Assembly: GCF_000026945.1 (NCBI RefSeq)
Contig: NC_012862.1
Location: 1,728,501 to 1,792,500 of the forward strand
DNA: 64,000 nucleotides
Origin: Candida dubliniensis CD36
Lineage: Eukaryota > Ascomycota > Pichiomycetes > Serinales > Debaryomycetaceae
Reading direction: 5' to 3'
In this document: positions 51,421-63,873 of the stretch, one piece after another
Position numbering within the stretch: position 1 is the first letter of the stretch
How the letters are laid out: the number at the start of each line of letters is the position of its first letter
Notes under the pieces: model-generated
What the model was told of the DNA's origin: nothing
What the model saw: only the letters and a program-made list of their open reading frames with translations
Database searches by the model: none
Position numbers and translations under genes: made by a program

Positions 51421-53930
51421 TTCAACAAGGGCATGGATGTATTGGCAAAAGACTTGCTGCAAACTATAAAGGCTTAAAATTCAATTAGTAATGGCTTGAA
51501 AGTTTCAACAAGGAATTTTCTATTTTTACAACTTGTTGCGGAGCAGATCCAAAATAAAAAGAATAGTCACAAATATATATATGAAAAAAAGTCCGTGGTT
51601 GGTATTTGATGTCGATATGAATCAACTTTAGTTGATATTATTATAATAATTCGATGTTGTGGGTATGATAAGGAAAGTTAGCAAATTTTTGAAGGAGGAG
51701 GTGGCTATTGATTTAGTTTTATAGCTACAGAAATAAACAATAGTTTCAACTAGTCTGTTAGAAATTTTAGACTGGTAAACAATACTACAGAAACTAACGA
51801 AAACAAGTGCAAACCCAGGTCGTGTATGGACAAACTGCCAACACGTCGATGAGAAAATAATAATCTATCTTGTTCCATTTTAACGCGAATTGGGCTAAAT
51901 TGTAAACAATCAAATCTCACACAAAGGAGGTTTTTTTTCATACTGAATTTGCTCCTTTCAAATTTTGTTCATGATTTTTTTTTTACTCTTTTAAGAATTA
52001 ATTTCTTTTTGTTTCCAGGACTTTGCGTTATTCTGATTATTATAGTCACAGTAATTACATGTGATGATTGATGAGGAGAGGGTTATTATTATAGAGTAGA
52101 CGTCTATATATCTCAACTAATTGTCGTTGCTATTTTTGTTCTCCTGATTGTTTGATCCCTCGTTACGGATAACCACAAAATGATATATTCTATAGAAAAA
52201 ACCTTAGGAAGAATACAACCAACTAGCCAGACGACAAATGAAAATAGGAACAATAATAATAATAGTAACATTAACGGCTCTTTGACTATTGTTGTTGCCA
52301 CAATTGTCGTCTTTTGAGCGTTACATTATAACCAGGCTCCGTTGTATGGTCAAACCTCCATCAAATCTGTAATATGTTGATTTCATTAAAGAAACCCCAA
52401 TTTTTTTGATTTTGTTTTTTCTATTTTCTGTTCGTTGAAAAAAAAAAAAAAGATTTGTTTATACTTTGTTTATACTTCATTTTTCTTTTTGTTGAAATGA
52501 GGCATTCTGATCAGTAGTTTGAGAAAAACCAGAACTAAGATTTGAAGTAGAATTTGTAGTAGACATTATAAAATTTTATATATGACAGTTAAAACAGTAT
52601 ATTATAGTTAGTTATCTAAAATCCTAAGCTAATACCAACTTTAAGGAAATTGGTCTCCTATTTCTAGTTGTCAGTAAAACGTTAAGACAGTACAGTTACA
52701 ACTAGGTTGTACGTTTATAGTCAGTGAGATTTACACTGTACGAGGTACTCGAGTATGACCATTATTCACAACCACTCTTGGTCATTCCCCGGTATATGAT
52801 TCTTCTAGCATATTGTACCACATACGTGACTTCCATACAGATACTTTGGACTTTCACAGTAAAATGACTATCAGTAGCTTAAGACAGTCATTTGTTAACA
52901 GTAATTCACATTTTGTGCACTTAGCAATACCATTTTATCTCTCTAGAACTTTCTGGTAACTTCCATTTTTCGTGTTCTTACGAAGTGAACATTACCATAT
53001 CTCAACACTATTTATAGAAATAGTTACCGCAATTGACGTTCTTTCTGTTATTTTTCATTCGATTTGGTCATTCTGATGAAACTAAAAAGATAAGAACACA
53101 AAGAAAACCCTGAAATTCGTAACAGTACAATTGTTATCTTTTTGCTATAACATTGAGCTTATGTTAATTTTGATCAAGAGAAAAGAATATAAGAGATACA
53201 CCAGTGATGTATATTATTAATCTAATGGATCGATTAGTTTTTGAGATTAGGCTACTAACTGCAAAAAAAAAAAAAAAAAAAATAATAATATACCGATAAC
53301 TTACTAGTCAAATCACATTCTTGTAAATCTCTTATTGTTCAAGAATTTTATTTGTAAAATCGATGAGGAGTTAGTCGTAATAATGGAACGCATTACATTT
53401 AACCCCAAACCTAGGTTTATGAATGATTTAAACAAAGGGAAACATTTTGATTATTGACAATGTTACAACGACATGAAATTTCTTTCTAATTTGTTATTTT
53501 ATTGGTAACCATACTATAGAGTTTTTTTGGTGGTATTTTATCTAACTATAATTGGTGTGCAAGACACAATTGAAAACAATTGGCAACCTCATCATAATCA
53601 TCCTGGATTCTATTAGTTGACGATTTTCTATAATGGGATATATTAGACGACAATCTATAGGAATTGCTGATTGCGCAAATCCTCCTATTGTCATTGGGAA
53701 TAACAACTTTGAAGCATGGATATACGCAACTCATTTATTCGTCAAAAATGAAAGTACTTTGTTAAGTTTCATTGTTTGGTTGGGAAGTTTTGATTACCTG
53801 TACTATACCTGTACACGCTGTAAACATCTCTATTTTTCACTGTATATTTCATATCTATCTATGTACAAGTAAGGCCCTATTGTTCTCACATCGTCAAACC
53901 CCAAAAATTGTTTATTCATAGCTAACACAA
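51421..53930. other. intergenic: 2.5 kb upstream of the Ser/Asn-rich gene
   Basis: This gap lies upstream of the 50560-51420 gene and past the GEP3 3' end. It contains A18 near 53263, T-tracts, and a higher-complexity, less AT-rich stretch at about 52560-53060 with two copies of TTAAGACAGT (about 52682 and 52879) and several (A/T)CAGT(A/T) repeats. That part could be an old LTR or just promoter. Short ORFs at 51750-51941, 52113-52301 and 53546-53872 are not supported. Confidence 0.5.
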
Positions 53931-55835
53931 TCATTCAATCCAATAATCATATTTATTAGTTTCATCCAATTCAAGAATATCATTGTAGGCAGATTCACTT
54001 GATTCATCAATTTGTAAATACTGATTCAATTGATTATAATCAGATGATGGGGACAGCGCCAAGAATGAAGATGGATCCAGGGGAATTTTGCTTGGTATCA
54101 AACGACTATAAAATGGAGTCTTGCCAATGTCACTAGTAATAAAACTTTTCATTTTGGTTCCATCAATCAATTTTTTCGGAGATGGAGGATCAATATAATT
54201 CAAAATTGGTTGACGAATGATTGCTTCTAAACTAGGATGTAAATATAACACCATTAACTCATTAGTTAATTTTTTCCCCGTAGGTTTAATATTGATATAT
54301 CCAATATCTTTAATAACTAAATCAATGGTACCATAAAATGGTGGCACAATGTATCGCTTATAATAACCACGTATTTCATTTCGTTGTTGCTGTTGTTGTT
54401 GACGATTGACAATAAAGTGACTACTCATCGATGTGGGAATTTCATTGCGTTGTAAAATTGAATCAACTTTTTCAAGATTTTTAAATTTATGTAATGCAAA
54501 CCTGGTGACATTTCGTATTTGATACATTGAATCTTGTCCTGGGAACTGTAAATAACCCACTCCATTTAAACTCAACACTTGTCCATTTTTAATGGTATCA
54601 AATTTCGATTTCAATGATCCGTATTTAAAAGTGCTTGTCCCTTTAGTTATTCGAGCAATCTGCTTGTGATTCAACTTATCAAAAATATCTTGCATATTTT
54701 CATTTGTGGTAAAACCTGGAACATCAAATAGTTGTTTAATACCATCAATATCAACAGGAACTACATCACGAGTGAATCCAGGAATATGTGAAGTTCCTGG
54801 GCCATTTTTGGAGCTGAATGAATCAATTAGTCTATCCAATTGTTTAAAATCTTTATTTTTCAATGAGGCGGAAGAAGATTGCTTACCGTTCGGCCTTTCG
54901 TTTTGCCTTTGTTGACGAGCCTCATATTTCCAATGTTTAACATGATGATTGATTAATAAACTTTTCACTAATGTTGATTTACCACAATTTGTATCACCAA
55001 TAATATATGCATAATTGGGGATAAAATGATATAAATCATTCATTTTCCAACGATCTTTGCCCGAAGCAATGAAAACATTTTCTCGAGGCACATTGAATCG
55101 TTTAAACATATAGTTTTGTAAAAACTTTTTAAAATTATTATAAAAGGCAACGTTTGTTTTTGGGATCAAAATATCACTCTTTGTCATAACAAAGAAAATC
55201 TGTTGTGGTGGTCGATATTGGAAAATCTCTTGATTTATCCCCATGGGGAAATCATTTGCACTGAAAACATAAACCAAGGGAGCATCTATTGGGATAGTAG
55301 ATAACACTTGTTGTAATTTAGGAATGGGGAATTCTGACTTGTTTAAATTATCTCGCTTTGGGTCATACACACTTTTATTCTTGGAATTATAAATAACATC
55401 ATTGCAACGTTTACAACTTAAACTTTGTCCCTGCTGAGTTTTTTGAACTTCTAATGTGTCACAAGCATCTTCTTCAACTGGTGTTACCTGTTGTAAACTT
55501 GGTACCGATGTAATTTTCTCATGCTCCTGTTTTGGTGCACTAAAATTGTTGATTAATAAATTTCTATCTGATACATCCAAATTTTGTAGTATCTTTTCAT
55601 ATTTTTTATTCAATTCAGAAGTTTTAGATTTGTTATCAGTATTATTATCGTTTTGACCAGGTAGACGATAAAACCCTGGTTTGTCGGGGTATTTATCTTG
55701 TAATTGAATCCCACACGATCGACATTTTGATTTACTTAACAAGTTATAAATATATGTTTGGGGATGTGCCTGTGAAGAATAGTATCGACCAAGTGATATA
55801 CTAACTTTTCGTAGTAGTACCAACCTACTGAACAT
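53931..55835 (-). CDS. GEP3: GEP3 circularly permuted mitochondrial GTPase
   Basis: The 634-residue protein starts MFSRLVLLRKVSISLGRYYS, a mitochondrial presequence. Two zinc-like pairs follow, Cys38-Cys41 (CRSCG) and Cys141-Cys144 (CKRC). The GTPase motifs are in permuted order: G4 TKSD at about 218-221, then G1 GDTNCGKST at about 280-288 and G3 DVPGF at about 371-375. This is the YlqF/YqeH pattern and matches Gep3 (also Mtg3/Lrc5), which is needed for the mitochondrial small ribosomal subunit. A Gln run (about 481-486) separates the GTPase from the C-terminal domain. Both Gep3 and Rsm10, encoded in this window, serve mitochondrial 37S subunits. The upstream side is the 8.2 kb gene-free region. 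Confidence 0.88.
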   Translation of the reverse strand: MFSRLVLLRKVSISLGRYYSSQAHPQTYIYNLLSKSKCRSCGIQLQDKYPDKPGFYRLPGQNDNNTDNKSKTSELNKKYEKILQNLDVSDRNLLINNFSAPKQEHEKITSVPSLQQVTPVEEDACDTLEVQKTQQGQSLSCKRCNDVIYNSKNKSVYDPKRDNLNKSEFPIPKLQQVLSTIPIDAPLVYVFSANDFPMGINQEIFQYRPPQQIFFVMTKSDILIPKTNVAFYNNFKKFLQNYMFKRFNVPRENVFIASGKDRWKMNDLYHFIPNYAYIIGDTNCGKSTLVKSLLINHHVKHWKYEARQQRQNERPNGKQSSSASLKNKDFKQLDRLIDSFSSKNGPGTSHIPGFTRDVVPVDIDGIKQLFDVPGFTTNENMQDIFDKLNHKQIARITKGTSTFKYGSLKSKFDTIKNGQVLSLNGVGYLQFPGQDSMYQIRNVTRFALHKFKNLEKVDSILQRNEIPTSMSSHFIVNRQQQQQQRNEIRGYYKRYIVPPFYGTIDLVIKDIGYINIKPTGKKLTNELMVLYLHPSLEAIIRQPILNYIDPPSPKKLIDGTKMKSFITSDIGKTPFYSRLIPSKIPLDPSSFLALSPSSDYNQLNQYLQIDESSESAYNDILELDETNKYDYWIE

Positions 55836-58671
55836 TATGTTTTATAGAAACAAACTAAGATAATGTTGTCTCTAGAAAGAAGAGCAGTTGTAATTTTTTT
55901 TTTTTTTTTTCATTGCATCAACTTTTCAGACATACTTATATACAGGAATGAAAAATTCTCTGTTGTTGCCTAATTGAAGGATTCGAGTATTGATCGGGGG
56001 TGTTGCTAGTATTAAAACATGATCTCTCAAGAATGGAAACTAGTCCTTGATTAAAAGTAGTGTGTTGTAATAAATAGGTCCCAAAAAAATCAGGAAATCC
56101 TATCAATATCATATACAAATCCATAAATAGGTGACTAAACCGGTAACTGTGTTAGTCCAATTAAGTGACATCACCAACAAAGTTTGATAGGTAGGATGGA
56201 AGAAAACCCCCACAAAAGCAAGGTGTTGTGGTGCAAATAACGATTTTACAACTATATCTGCTACCTATATAATGTGTATACTTATACCAGATACGAGAAA
56301 CTTATTGGCATTCTCTTCAGAACCCATAAATTCGTCTCAGATATGGCTTATTCGTTTGAAAAATATAACCGACCAACCGGATGTCAGACAAATTAACAAT
56401 ATCACACAAAACATTAGATCACGACTATCGTTGCCATTTCATCCAACTATGGATGTATTTAGGTGGGTTTTTATGCATATGCGATGTAGCAATGCACACA
56501 AAACTGTTGTTAAGAAATTTGTGTGTCTAATGACGTAAAAGAGACAAAATCTCCAACAAGAGGAGATGAAACAAAAAAGAATCTACAAATTCTTTAAGCA
56601 ATAAGAACCGAAACAATTGAATGTTGGTTGCTGCCTTTAATGTATGTGTAGTTGTTATTATTTACTCTTGGTACAGCTGCTGTTGGCGTGCATTGGTTTT
56701 CTACAGTATTACTATTTTGATCTGCAAAATTCCATTCCTGAGTGTGTCCTTTGATGAATAAAAAATGAAATATTGTATTAATCTAGGGTGGGTTGATTAT
56801 TGCTATTGTTGGTAAGGGCCAAGGTTATAAATGCCGAGTCACCAAAAAGTCAATAATTGAAGCATGATGAATCACGTAATCAGAATGGGTTTATTGAGTA
56901 TAATCTTATCAACTCCACCACAGACTCCGATAAACGAAAAAAGAGCTTTGAAGTACTGTTATACCACACCAATCAATATTATCTTGTTAGACATACATTT
57001 CTTGTTGAATCTACTTTATTCGTTATTGATATAATTACCTCTCTTGTGAAATCAAGGGCGAGAAGATGAAGAGGAAGATCCGGAAAAAAAAAAAACCAAA
57101 AACCTAAAAATTTAAAAAACTGTTAGCTTTTAATTATTTTTGTTTGATGCGGAGAGTGGAACGTGATTACAATAAAGCTCTAAATTTAATGAACAATAGA
57201 GTTATGATTAATTCATTATGCATAGTTTAAGGTTGTTGGTGTAATTGGTTGGTCGATTGTCCAATGTCAATGATACCGTTTTAGGTAAAAGAATGGTAAT
57301 AACAATTACAGTAGTTCGCACTAAAAAAAAAAAAATGAATTAAAAGATACGAGCTGCTGCAATGCATAAGCACGTAAATGCAATTTAGATATGCTCAATG
57401 GCTTATTTTATGATTTTGGGAGGATTTGTCTGTTATTTTTAACATTCCTTTTTTTTTTTTTTGTTCAACATCATCATCCCGTCACACACCGAGGCAAAAT
57501 TAATAATGTCAGTACTAAAGAATTGAGACTAAACACAATATGAAATTGGCAAAGCTTGAAAACAAGGAGAGTTGATGACCACGGTAGAAAAAAAAAAAAA
57601 AAGAAATATATCAAGAATAAACTGGGAAGTATTTAAATATCAATTTATGAACTACTGGTAGAATCGCGAAAGCAACAAATATGGGAATGTTTTCTGATTT
57701 TTTTTTTTTGTTTCTTCATTGAAGTGCTAGATCTGGATTTGATTTATATTATTCTTTTTTTTTTATCAGCTTAATTCAAAATTGAATACATTTAGATTGA
57801 TTTAAATATTTTAAGACTAAAACAGCTTTTAAATTGAGAAACTCTAAAATTTTAAAACAGTTTCATGTCATTGAAAGCAATTGATAATGAATGAATTCGT
57901 CAAAGCTTGGTCATGATGTGAGCATTTCAAACTAAACTTATTGGGTTTGGTTTGTTTTATATTAAGAATATTCAAATTTTCTTTAAAGCCAAGTTGTGGT
58001 TTGAGAAAAGCATACCTGGATGACAGTAAAAATACATTTATAACTATCATATCATTAACATGTATTTGTCACCCCCCTGATAATTAGTTTGTTTGCTATA
58101 AATACATGTTTTTTGTCATAAGTATACATATCTTGAAATGACAGTTGGTATGAATCTCCATTTCTATTCATTTTTAAACTTTTCCCTATTGTACATCGCA
58201 CCAAATTCCTTTCCTAAATAAGTTTAAACTCATATATTATGTTTAAATACTTTCTCTTATTGTCATATTTCTGTTCTATATTTGTCATGGTGAAGATGAT
58301 GCAAGAGAACAAGTCTTGCTAATACTCTGGTTTTGAGTTTTAAAGTCATAATTGTAATACACTCTGTTTGTGTATCAGATGATTATATTTAATATCAGCT
58401 AACATTGTTGTGGCTGTTGTTGCTTAGTACAACAACACACATATATCTTAGAAGTTCTGGTGTAATGATTGCAATCACAACGACAAGAACCCCACAACAA
58501 TAATCAACATCATTTTACACCAAAAGACCTTATCATTGACATGGATAAGTCTTCTGGGAAATTAAGTTTTGTGATAGGAGTAATTATTGTATATTTAACT
58601 ACTAACCAACTGATGAGTCCTTGATGCATATTCCGGACTTACCCGAGTAAGTAACCAACTATAGTGGGACA

Positions 58672-58695
58672 CCCCCCCCCCCCAAAAAAAAAAAA
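58672..58695. repeat. C12-A12 homopolymer pair
   Basis: About twelve Cs run directly into about twelve As. On the minus strand this is T12G12. Both tracts are unusual in this AT-rich genome and likely to vary in length. A Poly-G strand of this length can form quadruplex-type structure. Confidence 0.8.
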
Positions 58696-58696
58696 G

Positions 58697-58912
58697 TTAA
58701 TACGTACTCAGACATGGCACTGCTAACTGTCTTCTCGTCATTTCTCGAGTTTGTGAACCTGAACTGTTAAGTTTTTGTGAACTGCTTGGAGTCGGGTTAG
58801 GCGTATAGAGATTATTTGCTGCTGTTTCCTGTCCTCCCTGCCAATTTACAGGTTGTAAAACCCATAAACATCCATGATGTAACTTCCCAAATAAATTTAA
58901 AAGCTGAGACAT
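58697..58912 (-). other. Orphan 71-codon ORF, doubtful
   Basis: The ORF begins at an ATG and reads MSQLLNLFGKLHHGCLWVLQ followed by PVNWQGGQETAANNLYTPNP and a Ser/Gln-rich end. Unlike its neighbours it is balanced in composition and not caused by homopolymers. The frame is open for 13 codons upstream (…SSFASATTADNR) to a TAA. It ends at a possible GTACGT donor site. No further exon could be placed, and nothing is recognised. It may be a small protein, an exon, or chance. Confidence 0.2.
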
Positions 58913-59967
58913 TCGATTATCAGCAGTAGTAGCACTTGCAAAGCTTGATTTTAGTAATTACAAACACCAGCTTGAACCATAAACAAAGATTTTAGTTTTC
59001 ATTCAAAGTCACCAATTTCAACAAGGTTTAACTTTTAGGTTCTGAAATCATACGATTTAGGTTTTTAATTTACTATACTATAAACTAAGTTTAATTAACC
59101 ATAATCTTAATGATGATGGAGATAGAAGAAAAACCAAAAGAGGGGGGGGAGAAAAGACATTTAAAGTTGATTATTACAATCAATTTGATTTTTTACGTTA
59201 TGAATTCTACACAATTCTGTTACCAAGTGATTAGATAATAGTAACATGTTGTGTTAGGTATACAACAAGCAACCTTAATAATAATTGCGCCTCCCTCTCA
59301 CCTTTAGGATTGCTTTGTAATTTGTGTAATAATAATAGTTAGCAGAATTGAATGAGGTTGTGTTTTTTTAAAACATGTAACTTTTTTGTTGGACAGAATT
59401 ATGTAAGATCTTTTTTGATGATGGCAAGGACACTTTTATCTATGCAAACATATTGAATGTGTGTGTTCATATCACTGTATATCTGTGTAGTTTTGTTTTG
59501 GTCTGGAATGGAATGGATGAAAATCACAACTGTTAGTATCCAAGTAATGGAAGGTAAAAAAAGAAAAAACGAAAATTGTGGAGGGGGGGAGGAGGAAAGA
59601 AGGTGGGAAAATACGATTTAGGAGAAACACGGGTGCAAAGTTTAGCCATAGAAACGAAAATTGGCAAGAGGGGAAAGGCTATCACATTTGGTTGATGAGA
59701 GAGTTTAAAAAATGGTTGTTAATTTAAACGGGGATAGGGGGTAGGTTTAATTATAAAAAAAAAAAAACATTACAACTGGAAACTGCTACCAAAGAACAAA
59801 GGAGGCTATATATATACATTGACCAACTCCACGAAAACAAAACGAAACACAACACAAATCAAGATCCAAATAAAAGTATAGTTAAAATTGAATTTACCTA
59901 ATTTGGTAATTGTCCATTTGGCAAACTTTTTTCTAAAAAATTTTAAAACACACAAGGTATAAGTTAT

Positions 59968-59993
59968 GGTTAGGGTTAGGGTTAGGATTAAGG
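59968..59993 (+). repeat. TTAGGG-type tandem tract
   Basis: The sequence reads GGTTAGGGTTAGGGTTAGG and then degenerates to ATTAAGG. Three TTAGGG-type units stand alone in a gene-free region. Candida telomeres use a 23-base repeat, so this is not a relic of the host telomere. TTAGGG is the core site of Tbf1-type factors. Confidence 0.85.
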
Positions 59994-62315
59994 TTATAGA
60001 GAATAGTTAATAGTTTAAAGACTATAATTATTATTATTGTTACCATTTCGTCTTTGTTTGGGGTTTGTTGCAAAACTTTTTTTGTTTCTCAGTTGTTCAA
60101 TATTGCACCTATAGACAATGTCTGTTCCATTAAAATACCAAACTATAACAATAGTGATAATAATGACATTATTTGATTGGGATGAATATGATATTACACT
60201 ATTCTTTTTTTTTTTTTTTCGTTTTAGTTACTTATCACTTTCATACCATAAACTCTGTTGGGCTTTAACTTTGCCACAATTAACGTTTCGGGGGGTTCTT
60301 ATTGCCGGTTTTATTTCGTATTGTTATTATTATTGCTTGATTTGGTTGAGATATGTTAGACCGATTTAGGATTGTTCATTATTATTATAATAACCAAATG
60401 ATTATTTTTTTACTGCAAAAGCAATTTGTTTACTAACATAAATAATACCAGTGATGTGCATTATTTTTTGGATCCATCCGCTGTGACAATTAGTGATCCC
60501 CGATATAACTATTTTAGACCAGACCATCAAAAAATAAATGGAAGAATGGAAAAGTGATTAAAAAAAAAAAAAAAAAAAAAAAACAGATGATGCAATTTGC
60601 AAATATCCGTTGATTGATATTATTACTAATCACCACTGTGGGTGTAGAGTTTTATAATCTTAATCAAATCAGCCAATTGAAATCTTGTTATATGCCTACT
60701 TGGTTTTGGGGCGGCGGACGATGTAATAATAATACCACATACCCATAGTTAATGATAATCTTCCCCCTATGAAAATAATAATGGAAAAATATATTGCAAA
60801 TGTATTGTTCTTGTATGGGAAGCTGAATAGCAAACCACACAAACGCATTTCAGTCAACTACACATCAAGCAATTAGTACCAACATTTATGTAATATTGTG
60901 TTATTATAATCTTACAACACACTTGTCGTCAAATCTTCAAAAAATATTATTTTCTTTCTTTTCTTTTATTTGTTTTTACTTGTTGCTTTCATGTAAGATC
61001 AAGTTCAACGGTGTTGGATGACAAAACTTATAATAACGATTAATCATAGAATAGGTTGATATTATTATTTCGTACAACTATTAGATTGGATGACAACCTC
61101 TGCGACGAGGAAAACAAAAAAAAAAGGGGCCACAATAATATATGGATCTTCGGCTAACTAGATTTTCGGGTAACACATATAACCAGAGATATATACTGGG
61201 TTAATAATAATTATCAAGTTATTATTGTCTGATAATTGGTGTATTCATGAAATCATCAAGTCGCAACATCTAAAAATTGTTTTATTTAATTTCATGAAAG
61301 AAAGACAAAAGAATATATATATATATAAGTGTGGGTATGTTTACGTGTCTGAACCTATAGGGATGGCTGAAAACAATCAAGATGGAAATTGTTTATTTCT
61401 TTACAAATTTTCTTTATTTTGCTTTAGTTAATCATCCAATATTCTTTATATTCACTATATTATTATCAATAGTGGGTTGGTTAGTCGGTTGGTTGCTATT
61501 CTTTTTATTCCTTGTCTGTTAAACCGAGAACAACAGAGTAGAGAAATAAGCAGTGGGCTATTTGTTGGGTTATACTAAAAATCTCGCAATATGGTGATGG
61601 TGGAAAAAATAATAATTGAGATACGGAATTAGAAGAAAAAAGAAATAAAAATAAAGTGAAACAAAAAGGAACTGTAAAAGGTTATTCTTGTGCGTGAGTA
61701 AAATTGCATATATGCGCAAGTGCCTATTTGGCATTAATATGGATGGAAATACAATAAACAGAATTACACGCACACACACACACCTAATAATCAATTTACA
61801 TATATATAATACGCTCTTCAATCTGAATTAAACACCCGATTTGTTTGTTATATACATCGGAACAACTTGTAAATAGTGTTTCCAATACACCTTTAATAAC
61901 AATCGATAAAGTGTGACTGTATTGTTGGACAAACCAAGACTAACAATAGAAGACATTCAAAAACCCTAAGCAAGCAGCAAGTGTAGCACAACAACAACAT
62001 GCAATATGTAATGTATATTATGCATAATTTTAATCTTAAACTTTAGTAACATGATAATATAATATAAAATAACATTTATCTGTTGATAAGAAACCAACAC
62101 CAGAAGAAGAATATGCGTACCGCCCCCTTCCTTTTGCTACATATCAACTAATATAGAAAAGGCAAACGAGTCGAAACCTCAAACAACAATGTATGTTTCT
62201 TTCTCTCTAAGATGTTACGATAATCTTTATATTTATAGTTCGAATGTGAAACACACATAAAACAATTACATTATTTGCTAAACAACATTGTGAGTCTATC
62301 CATCCAATCATTTAT

Positions 62316-62331
62316 CCCCCCCCCCCCTGGG
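62316..62331. repeat. C12 tract followed by TGGGG
   Basis: Twelve Cs are followed by TGGGG, which can fold back as a GGGG/CCCC hairpin. It is in the gene-free region and likely length-variable. Confidence 0.75.
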
Positions 62332-63088
62332 GAAAGAAAGAGGGTTTTGTTAGTGTGGACAATAATGCAAACGAATTACAAGCAACAACCTCGATCAGAG
62401 GTAATAGTTTTACTAGCAGACATCTGTGTATGTGTTACAATAACAAAACTATATTGTCTGGATAAATCGTATTTAATTATTGTTTTGTTAATTGTTGCTC
62501 TGTTTCATCACGGTGGTGACGAAAAACGAACCTCCGCATCATGTTTTTGAGTTACCTGACAACAAATAGATAATGTGTTTCTAAATCTTTGTTTACTGTC
62601 TGGAATAACAATGAAGAACACACAGCTTTGTAAAACAAGATAGACTACTTTATTCTCTGGTGATGATAAACACCAGAAGTTAAACTTAACTATAGTTGGT
62701 TGGTTACAGTTTCACAATATAAAATTGTTATTAATGTGATGTTGTAAATCGGACAAATCATAAAACCAATTGTCAATAGTTTTTATAACTTAAACATAAA
62801 TTGTCAGCAATCCAGATTTTAATTTTTATTTTAATTTTACTTTGGTTACATTATTATAACGATGCCAATACAACAACCATGGGAGTATTTGTTTCACAAC
62901 ACATTCTGCATTAGAATCGAATCTTCTTTTCTTCAGTCCAATTTCAGTTTTTCGCATGTAAATTTTCTTTTTCCCACCCCCTCTTCACCCCCTCCACGCA
63001 CTACCACCACCCACCACCTCATCTCTCGTTCTCGGTTTTTCTTCACCCCCCTCCTTCAGAAGCCTCCCCTTTTTTTCTACCATATTTT

Positions 63089-63124
63089 TGCATTATGCAT
63101 TATGCATGTATTGTGCATATGCAT
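63089..63124. promoter_or_regulatory. Cluster of five TGCAT motifs
   Basis: Within about 36 bases TGCAT occurs five times, three of them as palindromic ATGCAT. A further ATGCATGCATG lies at 63653-63663 and ATGCATG at about 63888. TGCAT is the core bound by the Candida APSES factor Efg1. Function here is inferred from density only. Confidence 0.4.
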
Positions 63125-63765
63125 AAAAAATAATAATTACTGAATAATAGAATTTTTGTTGTCTAAAATTTTTACTTGAAATACTCTTGATAATTAGGTA
63201 TTATTATATTCATGCAGCTTTCCCCCATTGGTGAAATTGGAATTGATTTCATGTTCGTTGTATTATTGTAACAAATATCAATTAAACGATCAGCCAAAAC
63301 AAATCAAGTGGTGATTTCTGTAGAACTTGGAGGACGACAAAAAGGTGGTTGAGCTTTAAAAAAACACCCATAAGATTTGCCAGATTTTGATGGTGATGCG
63401 AGGGAGAGACAGAAAAAGAAGGAAGAAAAACTAATTGTTGTTGCTGTTGTTGCTTGGAAGTATAAAGCATAAAGTTGCTTTCGTTGTTGAGAAAGGAAAT
63501 TGTTAGTGTATATATATAGAGAGAGATGTAGATATCGTAATAATTATGAATACAAGAAAATGAACGAACATGAACAAGAACAAATGCAAGTCTATCAACA
63601 GCAACAGAACACAAAATCCACAAATAGAAACAATAATTTTAGGTTTTAGACAATGCATGCATGAAAAGGAAGAATACTTTAATGTAGGAATTATTAAAAT
63701 TACTGATTTTCCTTTTCTTGCTTAAAGTGTGACAATAAATAATCATAATCAAACAATCAAATCAT

Positions 63766-63873
63766 AGTAATAATAATAATAACAATAATATTATTATTAT
63801 TCTATTGGTATAATATAGTTAAATAGTTTAACAATGTCATAATAGTATATTACTGTTATTATTATTATTATTC
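63766..63873. repeat. TAA/TTA trinucleotide repeats with palindromic junction
   Basis: TAATAATAATAATAA runs into AATATTATTATTATT near 63766-63801, a self-complementary stretch able to form a hairpin. A second TTATTATTATTATTATT lies at about 63855-63873. They are typical microsatellites. Confidence 0.75.

Noticed and set aside
56272..57069. Two ORFs of 88 and 70 codons in the gene desert
   Set aside because: Irregular composition, no family resemblance; length is within chance for AT-rich DNA.
59500..59540. Minus-strand TACTAAC followed by TTCCAG, like an acceptor
   Set aside because: No donor within normal intron length and no open frame in the supposed exon.
60431..60450. TACTAAC followed by CAG, like an intron end
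   Set aside because: No GTATGT-type donor at a sensible distance upstream and no coding frame after the AG.
62275..63143. ORFs of 91 and 93 codons near the right end
   Set aside because: They contain C12-derived or Pro/Thr/Phe low-complexity stretches and TGCAT motifs; more likely regulatory DNA.
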